A DNA stretch of 64,000 bases, taken from positions 24,430,951 through 24,494,950 of the forward strand of contig OX388311.1 in the NCBI GenBank assembly GCA_947579605.1. Reading direction: 5' to 3'. The stretch is from Athripsodes cinereus (lineage: Eukaryota; Arthropoda; Insecta; Trichoptera; Leptoceridae). The translations under genes and the position numbers were made by a program. Below, one piece after another: positions 10,450 to 24,300 of the stretch (position 1 is the first letter of the stretch; each line of letters opens with the position of its first letter). The notes under the pieces are model-generated. The model worked only from the letters and a program-made list of their open reading frames with translations. It was not told the origin of the DNA and did not search any database.

Positions 10450-13327
10450 ATGGTATATTGTTAAAAATAATAAACTTTGTGATGGAAATATTACATGGAC
10501 TCAAATATCCCTGGTTACCCCATTTCCCGAAACGTAATTAGCAGCCTTCATAATACGTCAAATTTAATAGACAGACGTAATACAAATACATTATCATTAC
10601 CAAAAATAATAGAAATATTATGAAAATAGAGTCTCCAGAAAAGAATGGACCTTTATCAATCTTTTCCGTAAGATTTCGAGTGTCCTGTAAAAGAAAATTT
10701 TTCATAAAACATCACACACAAGGTAACTATCATCTAAAATTCGACGATTAGGTGCCACCTCTGAATAATTAAATTTTATGGCACAGAGACGACGATCTGT
10801 ACATTAATTACAAGAAATTTGTCTACTGGCTACCCCACTTGTAGGTGAATGCATTATGATATAAATAACTTAAGTGAAAATATTACGCAAAAATGCGTTA
10901 TTTCTTCTATCAAAGAGCGAAATAATATCCTATATTTACATTAAAAACTTTTTCGATAATTGACGATGACTACTTATTTTGAGCGTAGTGGGAATTAATA
11001 AACTGGATTTGAAGTTTTGTTTTGAAAATTTACAGTTTTCATGCAAGAATTTTGAATATCTGAGCAAATACTTCTTGGAGAAACTGTAATAAGATAAAAG
11101 TGATATTATGGCATAGGTGGAGTAGGGTGGGTCGAAATTTATAGAGAATTTGTTTTTATTTTTATATTACAGGAACCTACCTCATGTATGGATAATCTTG
11201 TAGAAACATAACTCAAGATTTATTCCATATTTCGCATACTTACCAGCCCGACTGAAATCGTTATTTGACAAAGAGATCACGCTGGTGCTCCATTCAAATT
11301 CAAATATCACAACTATTTTTCAGTATTTCTTCACAAAATTTATTTCATTATAATCCTTATATTCACAGCCACAAAACGTATAGAAATAGTTTTTTACGAT
11401 TTATTAATACATAAAAAGTTATGGGGTAAAATATTAAAAATTATTTTTTTTTTATTCCGAAAAAAATATTTCATACTCAAAAAAATATTATTTTTAATTT
11501 GTTTAGACTTTTTTAATATATTTTTACAAAAACAAACATGTTTCCAGATTATATATCTTTTTTCAGAATACAAAAAGGTTTTTTATTTACAAAGATATAA
11601 TGAAAAACATTTAGCAAGGTGCCATGCGCTTGGCGGCCATTTTTAATCCGCCATTTTGGATAGAAGCTCACATAAGATTTTTAGAGACTTTTCAGGATTT
11701 CTTCCAGAAGCATCAAGGAACCATCCCTGAAAGTTTCAGCTGGTTATAAATTATTTCCCTGAAAAATCCTATATTTCCTGGGCTACACGTGCTGTAAGTT
11801 TTCCACAGTAGGTACTAGAGATCAGTTTGATTGGTTTTTTTCTGGACTTCGACACGATGAATAAAAATAATAATACCAATGAAACAAAACCAAGTATGTA
11901 AATTTTTCTATTTTTTTATAAATTTAACATGAACTTCCACCTTTGCATGACAATATTTAGTATAGTGTTATTTGAGAGTGTGTCTTATAATTTAAAAGTG
12001 CTTGAATACTAGTAGTAGATTTCATAGATAAGTTTACGAAGTTTTGTTGATAACTAAATTCAACAATCTCAAAAGACTAATCACGTGATTGAATTTGATA
12101 ATGACACTATTACGATTTCATACTATTGTCATAATTAAACAAGATGGTCTGACTTTTGTTTATACTCGACTCCTTGCTGAAGATTGTTATCTTATGAAAT
12201 ATAGGTTATATAACTAATATTTGAATTATTTTAAGAACAGGAATGTGGTTTGCCTGAACAAGTCATAATCAATCATAATTACTTAAGAAGTGAATACGCA
12301 AATACAAAAGAACGATGGATTATAATCAGATTATAAATTAGGGCTGACGATACATAAAATATCAGAAATCTCCTATTAGAATAAAGAAATGTAACAGCCC
12401 GTCATCATTTCTGTGTCGCTTTTCTCCATTCTGAAGGTCATGACCTGCCTGCCTTTTTGCCTCCTTCACATCATGTAATATAATTCTTCAGTTTTCACGG
12501 TTCGCTGCAGTTCTCATTTCTTACACCATTGTTGCGCCAATGACAGGCATAATTAGTTTTGTTCATCTCATAGGAAACGAATGTTTATGTAATTGCTCAA
12601 GAAGAATATATTAAAGACTCATGAAACATGACACATCAAAAAAAAAATCTCGAGAGAGAGCACCCGGCAAAGAATTAGTCTACCACTCTTTTCAGTAAGT
12701 TTTCAAGTGTCAGATAAAAGGTAGGTGTTCAAAAATTAATGACATTTTACATCTTGAATTCTGCGATGAGATTTGTCTTCTTTATTTTCTTCTTCCTGGT
12801 ACTGTCGTTATTCCCGCTGAAGGCTGTTAGGGTTGGCTCTTCTCGCCTTAAGGTTATATATTCTTATGTACCCGATGTCATCTTTATCCAGTCCATTTCT
12901 TCGCAGGATCCTATTGCATTGCTTCATTCAAATATTCTTTGGTCTCCTTCTTGTTGGATGTCGAGGGAGATTTATCAGGTTTTCCAACTATCCTGAAAGT
13001 CTTGTTTTTTGTTGACACGGAGGTAATAGCTTGCATATGTATTACATGCAGCTGGTTTGTTGGTTTGTACATACTATTTGGAAAATAGTAAAAGGAACAT
13101 GGCGCATTATTCACATTGTGTTTGAATATCAAAATCTTCAAAAATTGTAAAAAAACCCTTTGATCTGAGAACACGTAAAGCATTTAGTGCATTGAATAAC
13201 CAAATGAATATTCCAAGTGAGTTAAGTAAAAATTGCAGGGAGCCCTATTTTAATGGAATTAAATTTATTAAATCTTGATATTATAAAGTAAATCAGTCGA
13301 TATGTGAAGATAAAACACTAAAACTAG
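10450..13327. other. Intergenic region with repeats and duplicated 5' flank of gene B
   Basis: No exons were found. Family-2 SINE-like copies lie near 10630-10865 and 12655-13080. A moderately GC-richer block (11610-11800, 'gcgcttggcggccattttt') looks like transposon debris of unknown class. From about 11930 to the promoter of gene B the sequence repeats the 5' flank of gene A (about 7230-8223), marking one tandem duplication unit of about 4.7 kb. Confidence 0.55.
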
Positions 13328-13335
13328 TATATAAG
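13328..13335 (+). promoter_or_regulatory. TATA box of lipase gene B
   Basis: TATATAAG lies 68 bp upstream of the start codon within the 'actagtatataagtaaa' block shared with gene A. A GATA-type motif (gaagataaaac) precedes it. Confidence 0.72.
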
Positions 13336-13395
13336 TAAAATAGAAATCGTTTTTTTTTATTAATTTGAGTCAAAACAACCAAATTAAAAATCAAA

Positions 13396-15853
13396 ATGAA
13401 ATTGTTTCTTTTATTTGCGACCTTAGTTGGAATCAACTGCGTATCAGGTAAAAAAAAATTTCCTTCTTGTAAACATAATTTATCATTTATTTTTCTGGAT
13501 TATATTTCTATTTACTTAATAAACTTCTTCAATTACTTTGTCACACGCTAAATTGCTCAATTTCATTTTCTAAGTTTTTTCTCTCTCTAAAATTGAATTC
13601 TTATGTGTTCCATTTAAATAACTTAAAAGGATATTCCGACAAACATTTATATAGATATATATTGTCTATTTTGAAAAATCTTAAGGCAGTTGAAACACTT
13701 CAAAATGTGTAGGTACCTATCATTGATCGTTCAGCGCCAAATAATCTCAGAAACACTAAAGGCCATTGTGTAGAGAACACCATCATATCCTTTTATATTT
13801 ATAGTTTTTTACTTGGTCTGTCAATCATACTTTTTATGCTATTGTTTCAAGCGGGAATCCATCCGCACATTCTAAAGTACAGGGATGGCCAGAGATACTT
13901 CCTTTATCAACACGATAATGGCAAACTGGAAATTGTGGATTCTTTGGAATACGACCCGAATGAAAGATTTACAGCTCAACAAGACGTGAGGATTATGCTT
14001 TACACGAGGTATGATGCAACAATTAAGTTTTTATTTATTTAAAATTCTAAATGTCTTGTAATATGTCAACTGACTGCATGCAATAAACATGTGGGTCACA
14101 CCTTCCATGCTATTTTGAGATAAGATATTATGAACGATAGGTACAATACCTAATCACTGAATCAAAGGTCACAATCACTCAATCACTGACTCTTTCAATT
14201 ATGTTAAAGATAGTTTTTACCAAAATCACAAAATCACCAAAAACTTTTTTACGCTTTTCGTGAAGAATGCATTACTTTACTATATTTCTTTACGTTAAAG
14301 GTCGAACCCAACTACTCCCTACATTCTGGTTGGTTTAGACGATGCAAGCCTTAGTGCTTCTCCCTTCAGTAACAAAAAAGACACTAAACTTGTCATACAT
14401 GGATGGAACAACGATGGCAACAGTGAAGTTAATACCATGGTCAGAGATGGTAAGTTTATTTTTTTATTTACCATGTTATGGAAATGAAAAACAAGAAACA
14501 CGATGTTTTTGTTACTTATTCTGTAATTTTTCATACAATTGTTCAACCATTTTCAATATCCATTTGATTTCAGCTTTCCTTAGTAAAATGGATGTGAACG
14601 TGATATGCGTTGATTGGAGTAAGGGAGCCAATGGATTGTATGGATCAGCTGTTAATAATGTACCGAGAGTAGCTACTTGGATGGCCAGTGTAATCGATTG
14701 GCTCGTTTCTAAAGGATCAGCCATCTCCAGATTCCATATCACGGGCCATAGTTTGGGTGCACATATTTCTGGACAGACTGCTCGTTTTACTAAAGGAACT
14801 ATTCCATACGTTACAGGTATGGTTCAAATTTGTAAAAAAAATGTTTTTTTAGATTTTCAAAATCATTCTTTTCCCCATCACGATGACTATTTTAATCCTA
14901 AGTCAGATGTTTATCCCTACACCCATCTTTATATTGATTCATAAATAGACACGCTATCTTTAAGGATGTGTGATTTAAATTCGACCTTATTTGTACATAT
15001 GTATTGATGTGTATTAGTAAGGTATTTTATTTTGTTATTAGAAAAGGCAACAGCCGTTTATAGTTTGATAAATAAATAAATACTATTTCTAATATTTTCA
15101 TGTGTGCTAACGATTCCGAACATACCTAGGTACTTAGAAAAATAGAAAAAGAAGACCTTACCGAATTTTAATGCGCTGTTAAAAAATTTAACTACTTAAT
15201 TTCAGGCTTCGATCCAGCTGGTCCTTCCTGGGGGCCAGGAACTGAAAGAATCAGACCTGGTGATGCCGGGTACGTGGAAATTATTCATACAGACGCTGGT
15301 TATTTAGGAGTCAAAGAACCAGTTGGCGACAATGACTTCTACCCCAACGAGGGCGCTGGTATGCCTGGATGTCTTCCAGTCAACGTTGGCTGCTCTCATG
15401 GAAGGGCATATCAATATTTTGCTGAATCTATTGATAACACCTTCTTCATGGCAAACCAATGCGCTACTTTGAGTGAGGCTCTGAATAACAAATGCTCAAA
15501 CCTGAGACAACTTCACATGGGTGGAGCTAAACCTAAAGCGAAGTGAGTGTGAATTATTTTCTATTTAATTTCAAATTTAATTGATGAATTTGCGTGAGAA
15601 AACTGGCCATTTATTAATTTATTTTTATTAGTTCGTACTGGGTAGGAGTAACATGAAAACTCCATTTTGATTATTATACCACAGTTATACCACAATTATT
15701 TGTTGACTTATATGTTTTTTTTTATTCTTACTTACTTATTCGTAATTTATTATCACAAAATTAATAATTTATTGTTTTTTATTTCACAGGTTCGGCATTT
15801 TCCATCTCAAAACAACCGCTAAAAAGCCATTCTATTTGGGTTCCAGACAATAA
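13396..15853 (+). CDS. Secreted pancreatic-type neutral lipase B
   Basis: Complete six-exon gene, 333 aa. Exons: 13396-13447, 13852-14008, 14301-14449, 14574-14816, 15206-15542, 15790-15853; all introns are GT-AG with phases 1,2,1,1,2. Residues 1-18 (MKLFLLFATLVGINCVSA) form a signal peptide, so the enzyme is secreted. The alpha/beta-hydrolase core shows IIHGW in exon 3, VICVDW near residue 130, nucleophile elbow GHSLG with Ser179, Asp203 in GFDPAGP and His265 in CSHGRAYQYF. The Ser-Asp spacing of 24 equals that of mammalian pancreatic lipase. Only six residues separate the lid cysteines (256 and 263), unlike the long pancreatic lid, and no C-terminal PLAT domain is present. This suggests a phospholipase A1- or galactolipase-like activity, probably digestive. 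An AATAAA signal lies at 15966. Substrate and tissue are inferred. Confidence 0.95.
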
Positions 15854-17350
15854 TGATCCATCTCTATACCGATTTTTACTGTGATTTTTACGATTATGAA
15901 TGAATATAATATTATTCTATCAACAAAATTCTTATATTTGTGCCAAGCAAGAAAGAAAGAAAAAGAATAAATCGTTAATTTTCGTTTTAGAAAGTTACTT
16001 TTCAAATTCATTTAAATTTAAATAAAATTCTAAATTATATTACCTGTATGGTTTAATAAAACATAAGCAATTTACTTGTTTTTTTACTGATTGGGGCAAC
16101 ATTAATGACCTAAAAACACACCTTTAATATATGCTTGTAAGAGTATTAATATTATTTCTGAACCATCTCTCCACTGCTGGATGCAGCTTCCTTCCATGTT
16201 TTTTAATTATCAAAAGAGTCTTGTTAATTATTTACCTATTATTATTAAATCTTGGTCTACCTTTCTTCACCAGTCATAAATGTCAAAATGATGCTCTTGA
16301 AGATACGGTGCAATATTAAACAAAAGTGCGTCCAGAAACTGTACCTATTGGACTGTTCAAGAAAGGAAAAAAATTCTCACATGTGATAGTCAACCTATTA
16401 GGAACCTGACATGACACAAAAAGAGAAGAAAATCGAGTAAGTGACTATTGTAGTTTTTTCTCAAGGATGCCGAGAGATCTAGATATATCATAAAGATCAA
16501 GCCCAAAAGCCGGATAAAATTAACAGTTATTGTAAAAGTTACTTAATAAATATGTAATTGCTAGAGTTTTAATAGCTTTTTCTTGTTTTCGTAAATGGAT
16601 TCGATAAAGCTGGTAAATATTTAAAAATTAGGTATACCTGTACTCAATACTTTTGTATAGATATTTGGGTGTGGAAAGTATTTGGGTATGCATCTATTCA
16701 TGTAACTAACTACACTTATGTAAACAAAATGCGAGCTTACATAATTATGTATGAACTCTTTAATTTAAACTTGAACTTAAATATAAAATAAATTCATCAT
16801 ATATTTCACTTTTAAATTTAAGGACTTAGAAAAATAAAGTTTGGAAGCATCGAATAATGATTTTTATAATATGGTTCCAATTTACAACTAAATGACTTAT
16901 CTGTTCATTACATACAACCGGTCCACTGACCATCACATTTTTAACCAACATAGTAACTTTAATTGTACGATAATTAAATACATTGAAAATTTCAATATCA
17001 TGATTATAAGTAAATTTGTCATCACTCGAGTTTGTGCAAGTGAATGTAATCAAGTAGGCCTTTTATTACAAAAAAACACTTCACTCCTTTCACATTGCGT
17101 AGCAAAAAAATAATTAGGATGGGCTCTTCGAACAACTAATGATGTTGAATGTTTCTATGTGATGTTTTATGAATACCCGCATTTGACAAGGCACTCGAAA
17201 ACATTAAGAAAGGAATGGGAAATCTATTACATTCTGGGTATTCTTCTGTGTCCAATATTTGTATAATAAAAAAGATAGTTTGTCCATGAAATTTAATTCA
17301 AATTTCTTTCTTCATAGAAAACATTCCTACACATATTTGATAACAGTACA
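15854..17350. other. Intergenic region downstream of gene B
   Basis: 3' flank of gene B with AATAAA at 15966-15971. No other coding exon is seen. A weak family-2 SINE-like remnant lies near 17115-17240 (blocks resembling 'caaggcactcgaaaac'). Confidence 0.5.
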
Positions 17351-17399
17351 TATTGGTATAATAATAAGTATGTTCTTCATACTTATTATTATACCAATA
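17351..17399. repeat. Perfect 22-bp hairpin
   Basis: An inverted repeat with perfectly complementary 22-bp arms (17351-17372 and 17378-17399) around a 5-nt loop (ttctt). The arms are AT-rich and begin 'tattggtataataataag'. It directly precedes a LINE 3' fragment. Confidence 0.9.
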
Positions 17400-17407
17400 A
17401 GTTTGAC

Positions 17408-17860
17408 AGGGATGGAAGATGTGATAAGAATATCGAAAGAAGAAAAGTAGCCGGTGCTAGGATTAACGGTGCACTGACAAAACTGCTAGTGCACAATACC
17501 ATCCTGGTACCGACACTTATGTATGGAAGCGAAACGTGGACATGGTTGAAGAAGGACGAAAGTGGAATAAATGCTGTGGAGATGAGATCGCTGAGGAGAA
17601 TGGTTGGTAAAACGTTGCGTGATAGAGTGAGGAATGAGGATATTAGAAGAATGAGTGGATGCAAGAGGAGTGTTGTGGATAGAATGCGTGTAAATCAATT
17701 GAGATGGTTTGTTCATGTGGAACGAATGAAAGAGGAAAGAATGACAAAGAGGATATACTTGGCTGAAAGGAGGGGTGTGAGGAAGCGCAGGCGTCCGAGA
17801 ACTACATGGCTTGAACATGTAGATCAAATTCTCCGTAAAGAAACCAACGTGCGTGCATGA
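17408..17860 (+). pseudogene. LINE reverse-transcriptase C-terminal fragment
   Basis: An open frame encodes only the C-terminal part of a non-LTR retrotransposon protein: DGRCDKNIERR, GALTKLLVHN, LMYGSETWTWLKK, MRSLRRMVGK and the terminal TTWLEHVDQIL. No RT catalytic motif is included, so it is a 5'-truncated dead copy. It differs from the LINE family at 30023 and 61254 and from the one at 4483. Confidence 0.8.
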
Positions 17861-18582
17861 GCAATTGTATGACTGTAGAGGAAGCGAAAGAAGTACATAT
17901 TGTGATGACCCTACCTATTTTAAACCATTCTAAGCTCCGAATTTGCAACATCCTAGCTTCTAAACTATACCTACTGTAATAAATGATTCCCAAACTAGAA
18001 TTTACATCCCTATCCGACCAGCTAAGAATTGTATGAATTTTCGCATTGTTGCAAATATACGTACGAAATATCGCATTCCTAATTAAATTAATTAACGAAT
18101 TTTGGCCTTTCGTGATCGTCTAGATTTATCTATTAACTATTTTCGTAGATTATGACCCAGTACGTTGTGTTTTGACGATAATTTTACCTACGTTGTGTAT
18201 TTTTAGAACGCAAAATAAGTCACCTGAATTACACATTTCAATAATCAAAAAGAACAACAAAATCACAAAATCAATAAAACAATTTAAACATGAATTTTGA
18301 TACATATTAACTCTGAGATCAACTTTGACGTCAGATCACTTACCTTGAGATACTGTAAAATAACATAATAAAAATAGTGCACAATAAAACATAAAATATA
18401 ACTTAACAAATCATTATAAGATAAAATTCAAATAATATTATTCCATGTCATCACGAGAATGTTGTATGGTAACTAGTTGCCGACCCATGACCCTACATAA
18501 GATAACCATTTCATAGTACCTATAACCAATGTATGTATGTTCTACAACATAACATACCTACTAATTCGTTGAGTCGAAAGGA
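17861..18582. other. Non-coding AT-rich region
   Basis: No exon, RNA gene or clear repeat was recognised. Confidence 0.4.
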
Positions 18583-19736
18583 CAGTGGCGCACCCAAAAA
18601 CATAAATTTATTACTTTTGAATATTAATTAAATTTCAACACGATTGCTATGACATCATTTTCAGAGACTAACTACCATGTTAGTGCATGGAAAGCATGCT
18701 GTGTCCATGCTAAAGGAGCGCCACCTTCGCTCCCTCACGTCTCAAAACTCGCCATGCCGTACTTTGAGCCCGAGTGCACTATTCTACACCACGAATATAT
18801 ATAAAATAATATATAAGATATATTTTCACTAGGACATGCAATATATTGCAAACATGCGGACATGCAAACATATAATGATATTAGTTCTAACGATTCCTGA
18901 TCATTGAGCCTCAACCAAAGGGCGCAGATAACCCCTTCAAGCTATACTCTAGCAGAAAATTCGAGGAATGGAGCTGTACCTGCTTCAGTCGGAGAACATT
19001 CGAAATAAATACCTTTTCATTGGTTAAGTTGATTTATACGCAGAGAAAGCACCACCAATCTCTACGCACATCCAACCATGTTAATGATTGCAAGGTGTGT
19101 TCTTACAGAACTGATAAGATAGACTACTAATATAGTTAGCAATATCACGAACAGTGATTAACCAACCAGTTAATAATAATTAAAGTTAATTAAACATAAT
19201 ATCCATTTACAAATGCCCAAAGACCTTATAATGGATTGTGGGTCCTCCAGCATATAGGGAAAGGAGAGAATTTTGTTACTTATATTTACAAAATTTGATT
19301 TAAATATTTATCATGCATAATTACATACTACAATATCATATATTTTGTTAAGAAAGGAATAACGTCGTACCCAAATCGTCTGGGGCCTAACAAACGACTG
19401 GACAAAACTGCATTCCCTAGAAGGAAAAGGGTTTATGTAGGGATTTTTGGATAAATGGTATTAATATAAATATATTAATATAATAATACATAAACAATAC
19501 GATATAACCATGCCTTGCAAAAATGTTAATTGATACATTCTAGAATGTCACAGCAATATAAGTAGAAAAATCCAGTAAATTTATAGAAGACAAATGACAT
19601 CGATGATAAAATATGTAATTAAATAAATAAATAATATCCTGCTCTACATAAAACTCCTCTCCAAACTGCTTAATCCTTCGTAATGGTAAAATAAATTAAA
19701 TAAAAATATAATATTAGCTAGATCTGTGCGCCACTG
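18583..19736. mobile_element. Possible non-autonomous hAT-like element
   Basis: The ends are an 11-bp inverted pair: 'cagtggcgcac' at 18583 and 'gtgcgccactg' ending at 19736, the CAGTGGC-type terminus typical of hAT transposons. The interior has no transposase ORF. The flanking 8-mers do not match, so no target-site duplication supports the call, and two chance or diverged ends remain possible. Confidence 0.4.
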
Positions 19737-21247
19737 CTATCGGTCTGGTTCTAGGTGTGTCGTACCCCGTTATATTATATCAGTCACATGTACATACATA
19801 CATACAAAAATACTGAAAATAAATATACATAACACATAATTCCTTTGTTTTCAAAATCTGTAAAATAATAAATCCTTGAGTACAAATATTGCCTTGTAGA
19901 CAACAGACATCCTGAGAGTATCCTAGCACCTATATATATAAATAATAAAATAATATTAAAACACTTAGCTTTGCGGCTGGCAGGTAACTGAATCTGTTAT
20001 TTAATACAATTATTATTTAGGATGTAAAATATTATATCCACTCTGTACGTGAATATCACTCCAAAATCATAAATAATACTTTGGTTGTGTCCAACAATTA
20101 ATTATTCTTTAATCAATAAATTCCAACACTGCTTTTAAAACTAATATGGGCACAACCTAATTTCTTAAGAATTCAAAACGAACTGCCACGAGTCATCTAT
20201 CCTCCCACTTCAGATCCTGAAAATGTCGACCCAAAGCAACAAAAAAAAAAACTACATCCATCTCTTCCGGACACACACCAAAATATACCTGTCTCTGTCT
20301 CCTACATAGCTAGTTGTGTTCAACAACCACTTGAGATTGCACTGTCTCATTTCCAAATTAATTACCTACTACAAATATTCGATCTAGGTATATAAAAATA
20401 ATATATACCGTCTTGTATATATTCAATTCATCACAATATGTAAGGACAGATCTAATTGGCGTTCCGTTCTCTCTGCCTACCCCACTTTGGATACGGCGTG
20501 AAGGAATAGATAGATAGATAGATGTTCTTCATAGATATACTCGTCATATTCGTCATGAATAAGCAAGACTTTAGAGCGGGAGTGTTTGGGGCCAGCGGTC
20601 CCCGTGGACTGATATTGGGCTCTCACTGTTTGGCAATATAGGATCACTTCCATTTGAGCGGGGGGTGGATGGGTGTGCTTGAATGCATGGCTCTCTCGAT
20701 CATAGCATCCTTGGGACATTGGATTTTGTGGAATCTTTGCTGGTCCACATGTTGAGTTTATTAATTGTTATGTTATGACTGTTTGATTCTTTAATAGTGT
20801 AAAAATAAAAAAATGAATAAAAAAAATAGATTCTTATGAACTATCATTATTGTATACGAATGAAATCTTCAACACCTTGAACACCTGCAAAGGGTATTGT
20901 CATCAAAAACAAAATTACAACAATAATTTATTCTTGAATATAATATTTCAGAGATTGATGTAACAATTACTGATCTTATGAATACATAAATAAAGTGTTT
21001 TATCAGCCGACAATCATCATAAAAACATAATACATGAGGAATTATGCTTTGTACGTAGTAGCGATTTGATTTGACGTCAATTTCTAATCGAACATCAATC
21101 TTGTCTTGTATATTTATTTGTTTTTCTACTTCTATCGGTTTAATATAATATTATGAGTATTTATTAGATTATTACGCTTTGCTATTAGGCAATTAAAACT
21201 TATGTTAGATTATAAGATAAATCAGTACATCGTACGATAAGTTATAG
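19737..21247. other. Intergenic region and 5' flank of gene C
   Basis: No exon was found. A (TAGA)n microsatellite lies at 20507-20523 next to a 'ctctgcctaccccacttt' repeat-like block, and 20570-20720 is GC-richer than its surroundings. Confidence 0.45.
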
Positions 21248-21255
21248 TATATAAG
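21248..21255 (+). promoter_or_regulatory. TATA box of lipase gene C
   Basis: TATATAAG lies 59 bp upstream of the start codon, preceded by a 'tataagataaatcagta' block with a GATA site, in the same order as in genes A and B. Confidence 0.7.
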
Positions 21256-21306
21256 TAGGTATACCTAATAAGATATATTTTTTAATAGTTTAGATTCAAA
21301 GAAAGA

Positions 21307-24300
21307 ATGATATCTCATCTTTTGTTTTTGATTTTAGTTGGATTCAACTATGTGTCAGGTAGGTATAACAATTCTTTTATAATAATAGTTCGTTAAAAAA
21401 CGCAGTGCGAACTATTTAAGATATCTAGTATCTTTATGATTGATATCGCATTCACAGTAGCGATTACATTTTAGATGTTTTATTCAAGTTCGACATAACA
21501 ACTCACACATAACTTTCATACAATTTACGTTCGTTATTTTATGAGACGTCATAAGGAGAAATCCTTTACTCATGTAATTTATCATAATATTATTTTATTT
21601 ACATATATTCACGACGTTAGCCTTTAACATGTTTACAATCAAATCAGAATAGAGAACAACAACATGACAAAAAAATTACAATTAATGTGTCGAATCAAAA
21701 ATAGTAATACTGGTAAAATAAATGTATATAATACAATTCTTATAAATATGTCAAAATAAAATATTAAAATAAGTCGTTTTAAGTAGAGGATTCATAAATA
21801 TAAAGTCATACAAGTAAAAAATTAGTAATGAGATAATTATTATTTTTGTCAATCAATAATACTTAAAAATTCAATGTCAAAAGAGGATAAATATTTATTG
21901 TCAAACAGGTATAAGTGTAAGTGAGATAACTATTATATGTCAATCAAAAATATGCAAATAAGTCATTTTAATTATAATTGAATTATATTAGAAATTATAA
22001 TTAAATTATACAATGTAGTTGATTATGGTTCTTTTTCTTTGTTGCAATAGTAAAATATCAAATAAATACTTTGATTTTTTTAAGTAATTATCACTTATTT
22101 TATTTTATTCCTCTTAAAGGACACAAACAGTTTAAATTAACAAAAATTAACAGTCATATTTTTCCAGAAAACAAACCAATCAAGGTCCCGCAAATTACCG
22201 AAGCGTATGACGAACAAGTAAAGTTGCAAGTAAACAGTTATAACACAAACTCACCCCACCCATATCAAATGCAAAAATCAAAACAAACCTCGTGAAAATG
22301 AGAAACTTATATTAATAAAACTTATATTAGATTTTTTTTATGAATATTGAAGCATTCACAATACCTATAACAATTAAATTTTATTTATCAACCGACGGTT
22401 CGCGATGTTAGTCAATATTATCAATTTATTAAACATGATATTATATAGTTATTCAATTGTTGACCTTATTAATTTGCGAGCCGGGTTTCACGAGCTTCCG
22501 CTCTCATCGTCAGGCAAAAGTTTATTTTTCCTTGACGATGAGGGCGGAAGTTCTTGAAAGCCGGCTCACAAATTCACTAAGTTAATAGTGGAATAACTAT
22601 ATTATGTATATTTTGTTTTATAAATAAATTATGCCTAAAACAATTACGAAAAATTAAAAAATATCGTTTGAAAACACTGGACGTCTCCACTGCAACCGCA
22701 GTAACGATATTTATATATAACATAATAATTCTATTCTATTCTTCTCAAAACCATCCACTTGTTTGCGAGTGATTTAGTAACATAATTATAATTCATTAAC
22801 ATAATCATCTACAACGACCAAAATTAAATATAAGAAAAAAATATAAATTTTTGCTATCGGAAAGTCAAAATAATATATTATTAGACATCACAAGGTATAA
22901 TGTTAATATTTTTGTTTCTAGCGGGAATCCATCCACACTTTCTAAAGTACAGAGATGGTCTGAGATACCTTCTTCACCAACATGATAATGGTAAATTGGA
23001 GATTGTGGATTCTTTAGAATATGACCCAAATGAAAGATTTATTGCGGAAAAAGATGTGAGATTTCTGCTTTATACAAGGTACAACTGAACAAAAACATTT
23101 GTTTCTATTACATGACAATTTCTATTGCCAAGTAAGTACTTATTCTATTAAAACTATTTTTGATTTATCGATAATGATATCCGAAATCATTGTGTTTCAA
23201 TTTGTCACATTTGGGGCAAGTCTGCTTCGTATTTAGTGGTCAGCGCAAATATGTAATACAACCTGGATGTTTACAACACTTTCGACTTAAGCAATTACAA
23301 AAACTTAGAGTGGGCATAGAATTAAATTAATTTGTGATTTTCATTATTTAATTTCATTTAACTGTAGATCAAACCCAACAACTCCTTATGTTCTGATTGG
23401 CTTGGATGATGCAAGTTTGAGTGATTCTTATTTTAGTCACAAAAAAGATACTAAGATCATATCACATGGATGGACCGACAATGGCAACAGCGAATTAAAT
23501 ATTGTGATCAGAGATGGTAAATATTTTTTATTGTTTGCTGATGATGTTGGATGTTTTATTTCTTTCGCGCCGTTTTACGATCCCTCGATCGTCTCAAGGG
23601 CGCTGGTGTAAAGCGCGGCTTTCATTTACCTTATAAAACTAGTGGCATTGCTCAGTACTAATACTAATACATACTGGCAGACAGTACAACTATTAGTTCC
23701 ATTGTTTTCAATTGACCTACTTCTACTATTCTATTATCTCGGCATTTCCCACAAGTAGGGTATCCAGCAAACCGACTGCAAATAAAAAAAATGCGAATTG
23801 TCTTCTCTGTACCACATTCAGGATGGATGGCATTTCTCATCGCTGAGTTGTAGATATTAATTGCCTTATACGTGACGTTTTACGAACACTTCCTTTTTAC
23901 AAAACACTCGGAAACTTACAAAAGTGAGTGGGAGACCTATTTTTTACTGGAGACTCCACGGGAAATACCTGAAATGTACCTAATAATTGAGAAATTTTCT
24001 CCCTTTTTGTCTTTACCTTGACATAGATGATCATATGGATAATTAATAAACATATTTGTAATTTTTTTAGCTTTTCTTGGTCAAATGGACGTCAACGTGA
24101 TATGCGTTGATTGGGGTAAGGGATCCAATGGACTATATGGAACAGCTGTTAATAATGTGCCAAGAGTAGCTACTTGGGTGGCAAATGTAATCGATTGGCT
24201 CATTTCTAAAGGATCAGAAACTTCAAGATTTCACATAATAGGATACAGTTTAGGTGGACATGTCGCCGGGCAGACTGCTCGATTTGTTAACGGAAATATT

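Noticed and set aside
14342..14944. 200-codon open frame starting in exon 3 of gene B
   Set aside because: It runs through intron 3 and past the exon 4 donor. Conserved splice sites and paralogue comparison give the spliced model instead.
17351..17399. microRNA precursor
   Set aside because: The stem is perfect and short with a tiny loop, unlike animal pre-miRNAs, which have mismatched stems of about 30 bp or more.
17486..17827. Minus-strand open frame opposite the LINE fragment
   Set aside because: Shadow of the plus-strand RT C-terminal frame; Ser/His-rich composition without homology.
22071..22295. 74-codon ORF in intron 1 of gene C
   Set aside because: No signal peptide, domain or paralogue in the other lipase genes; probably a chance open frame.
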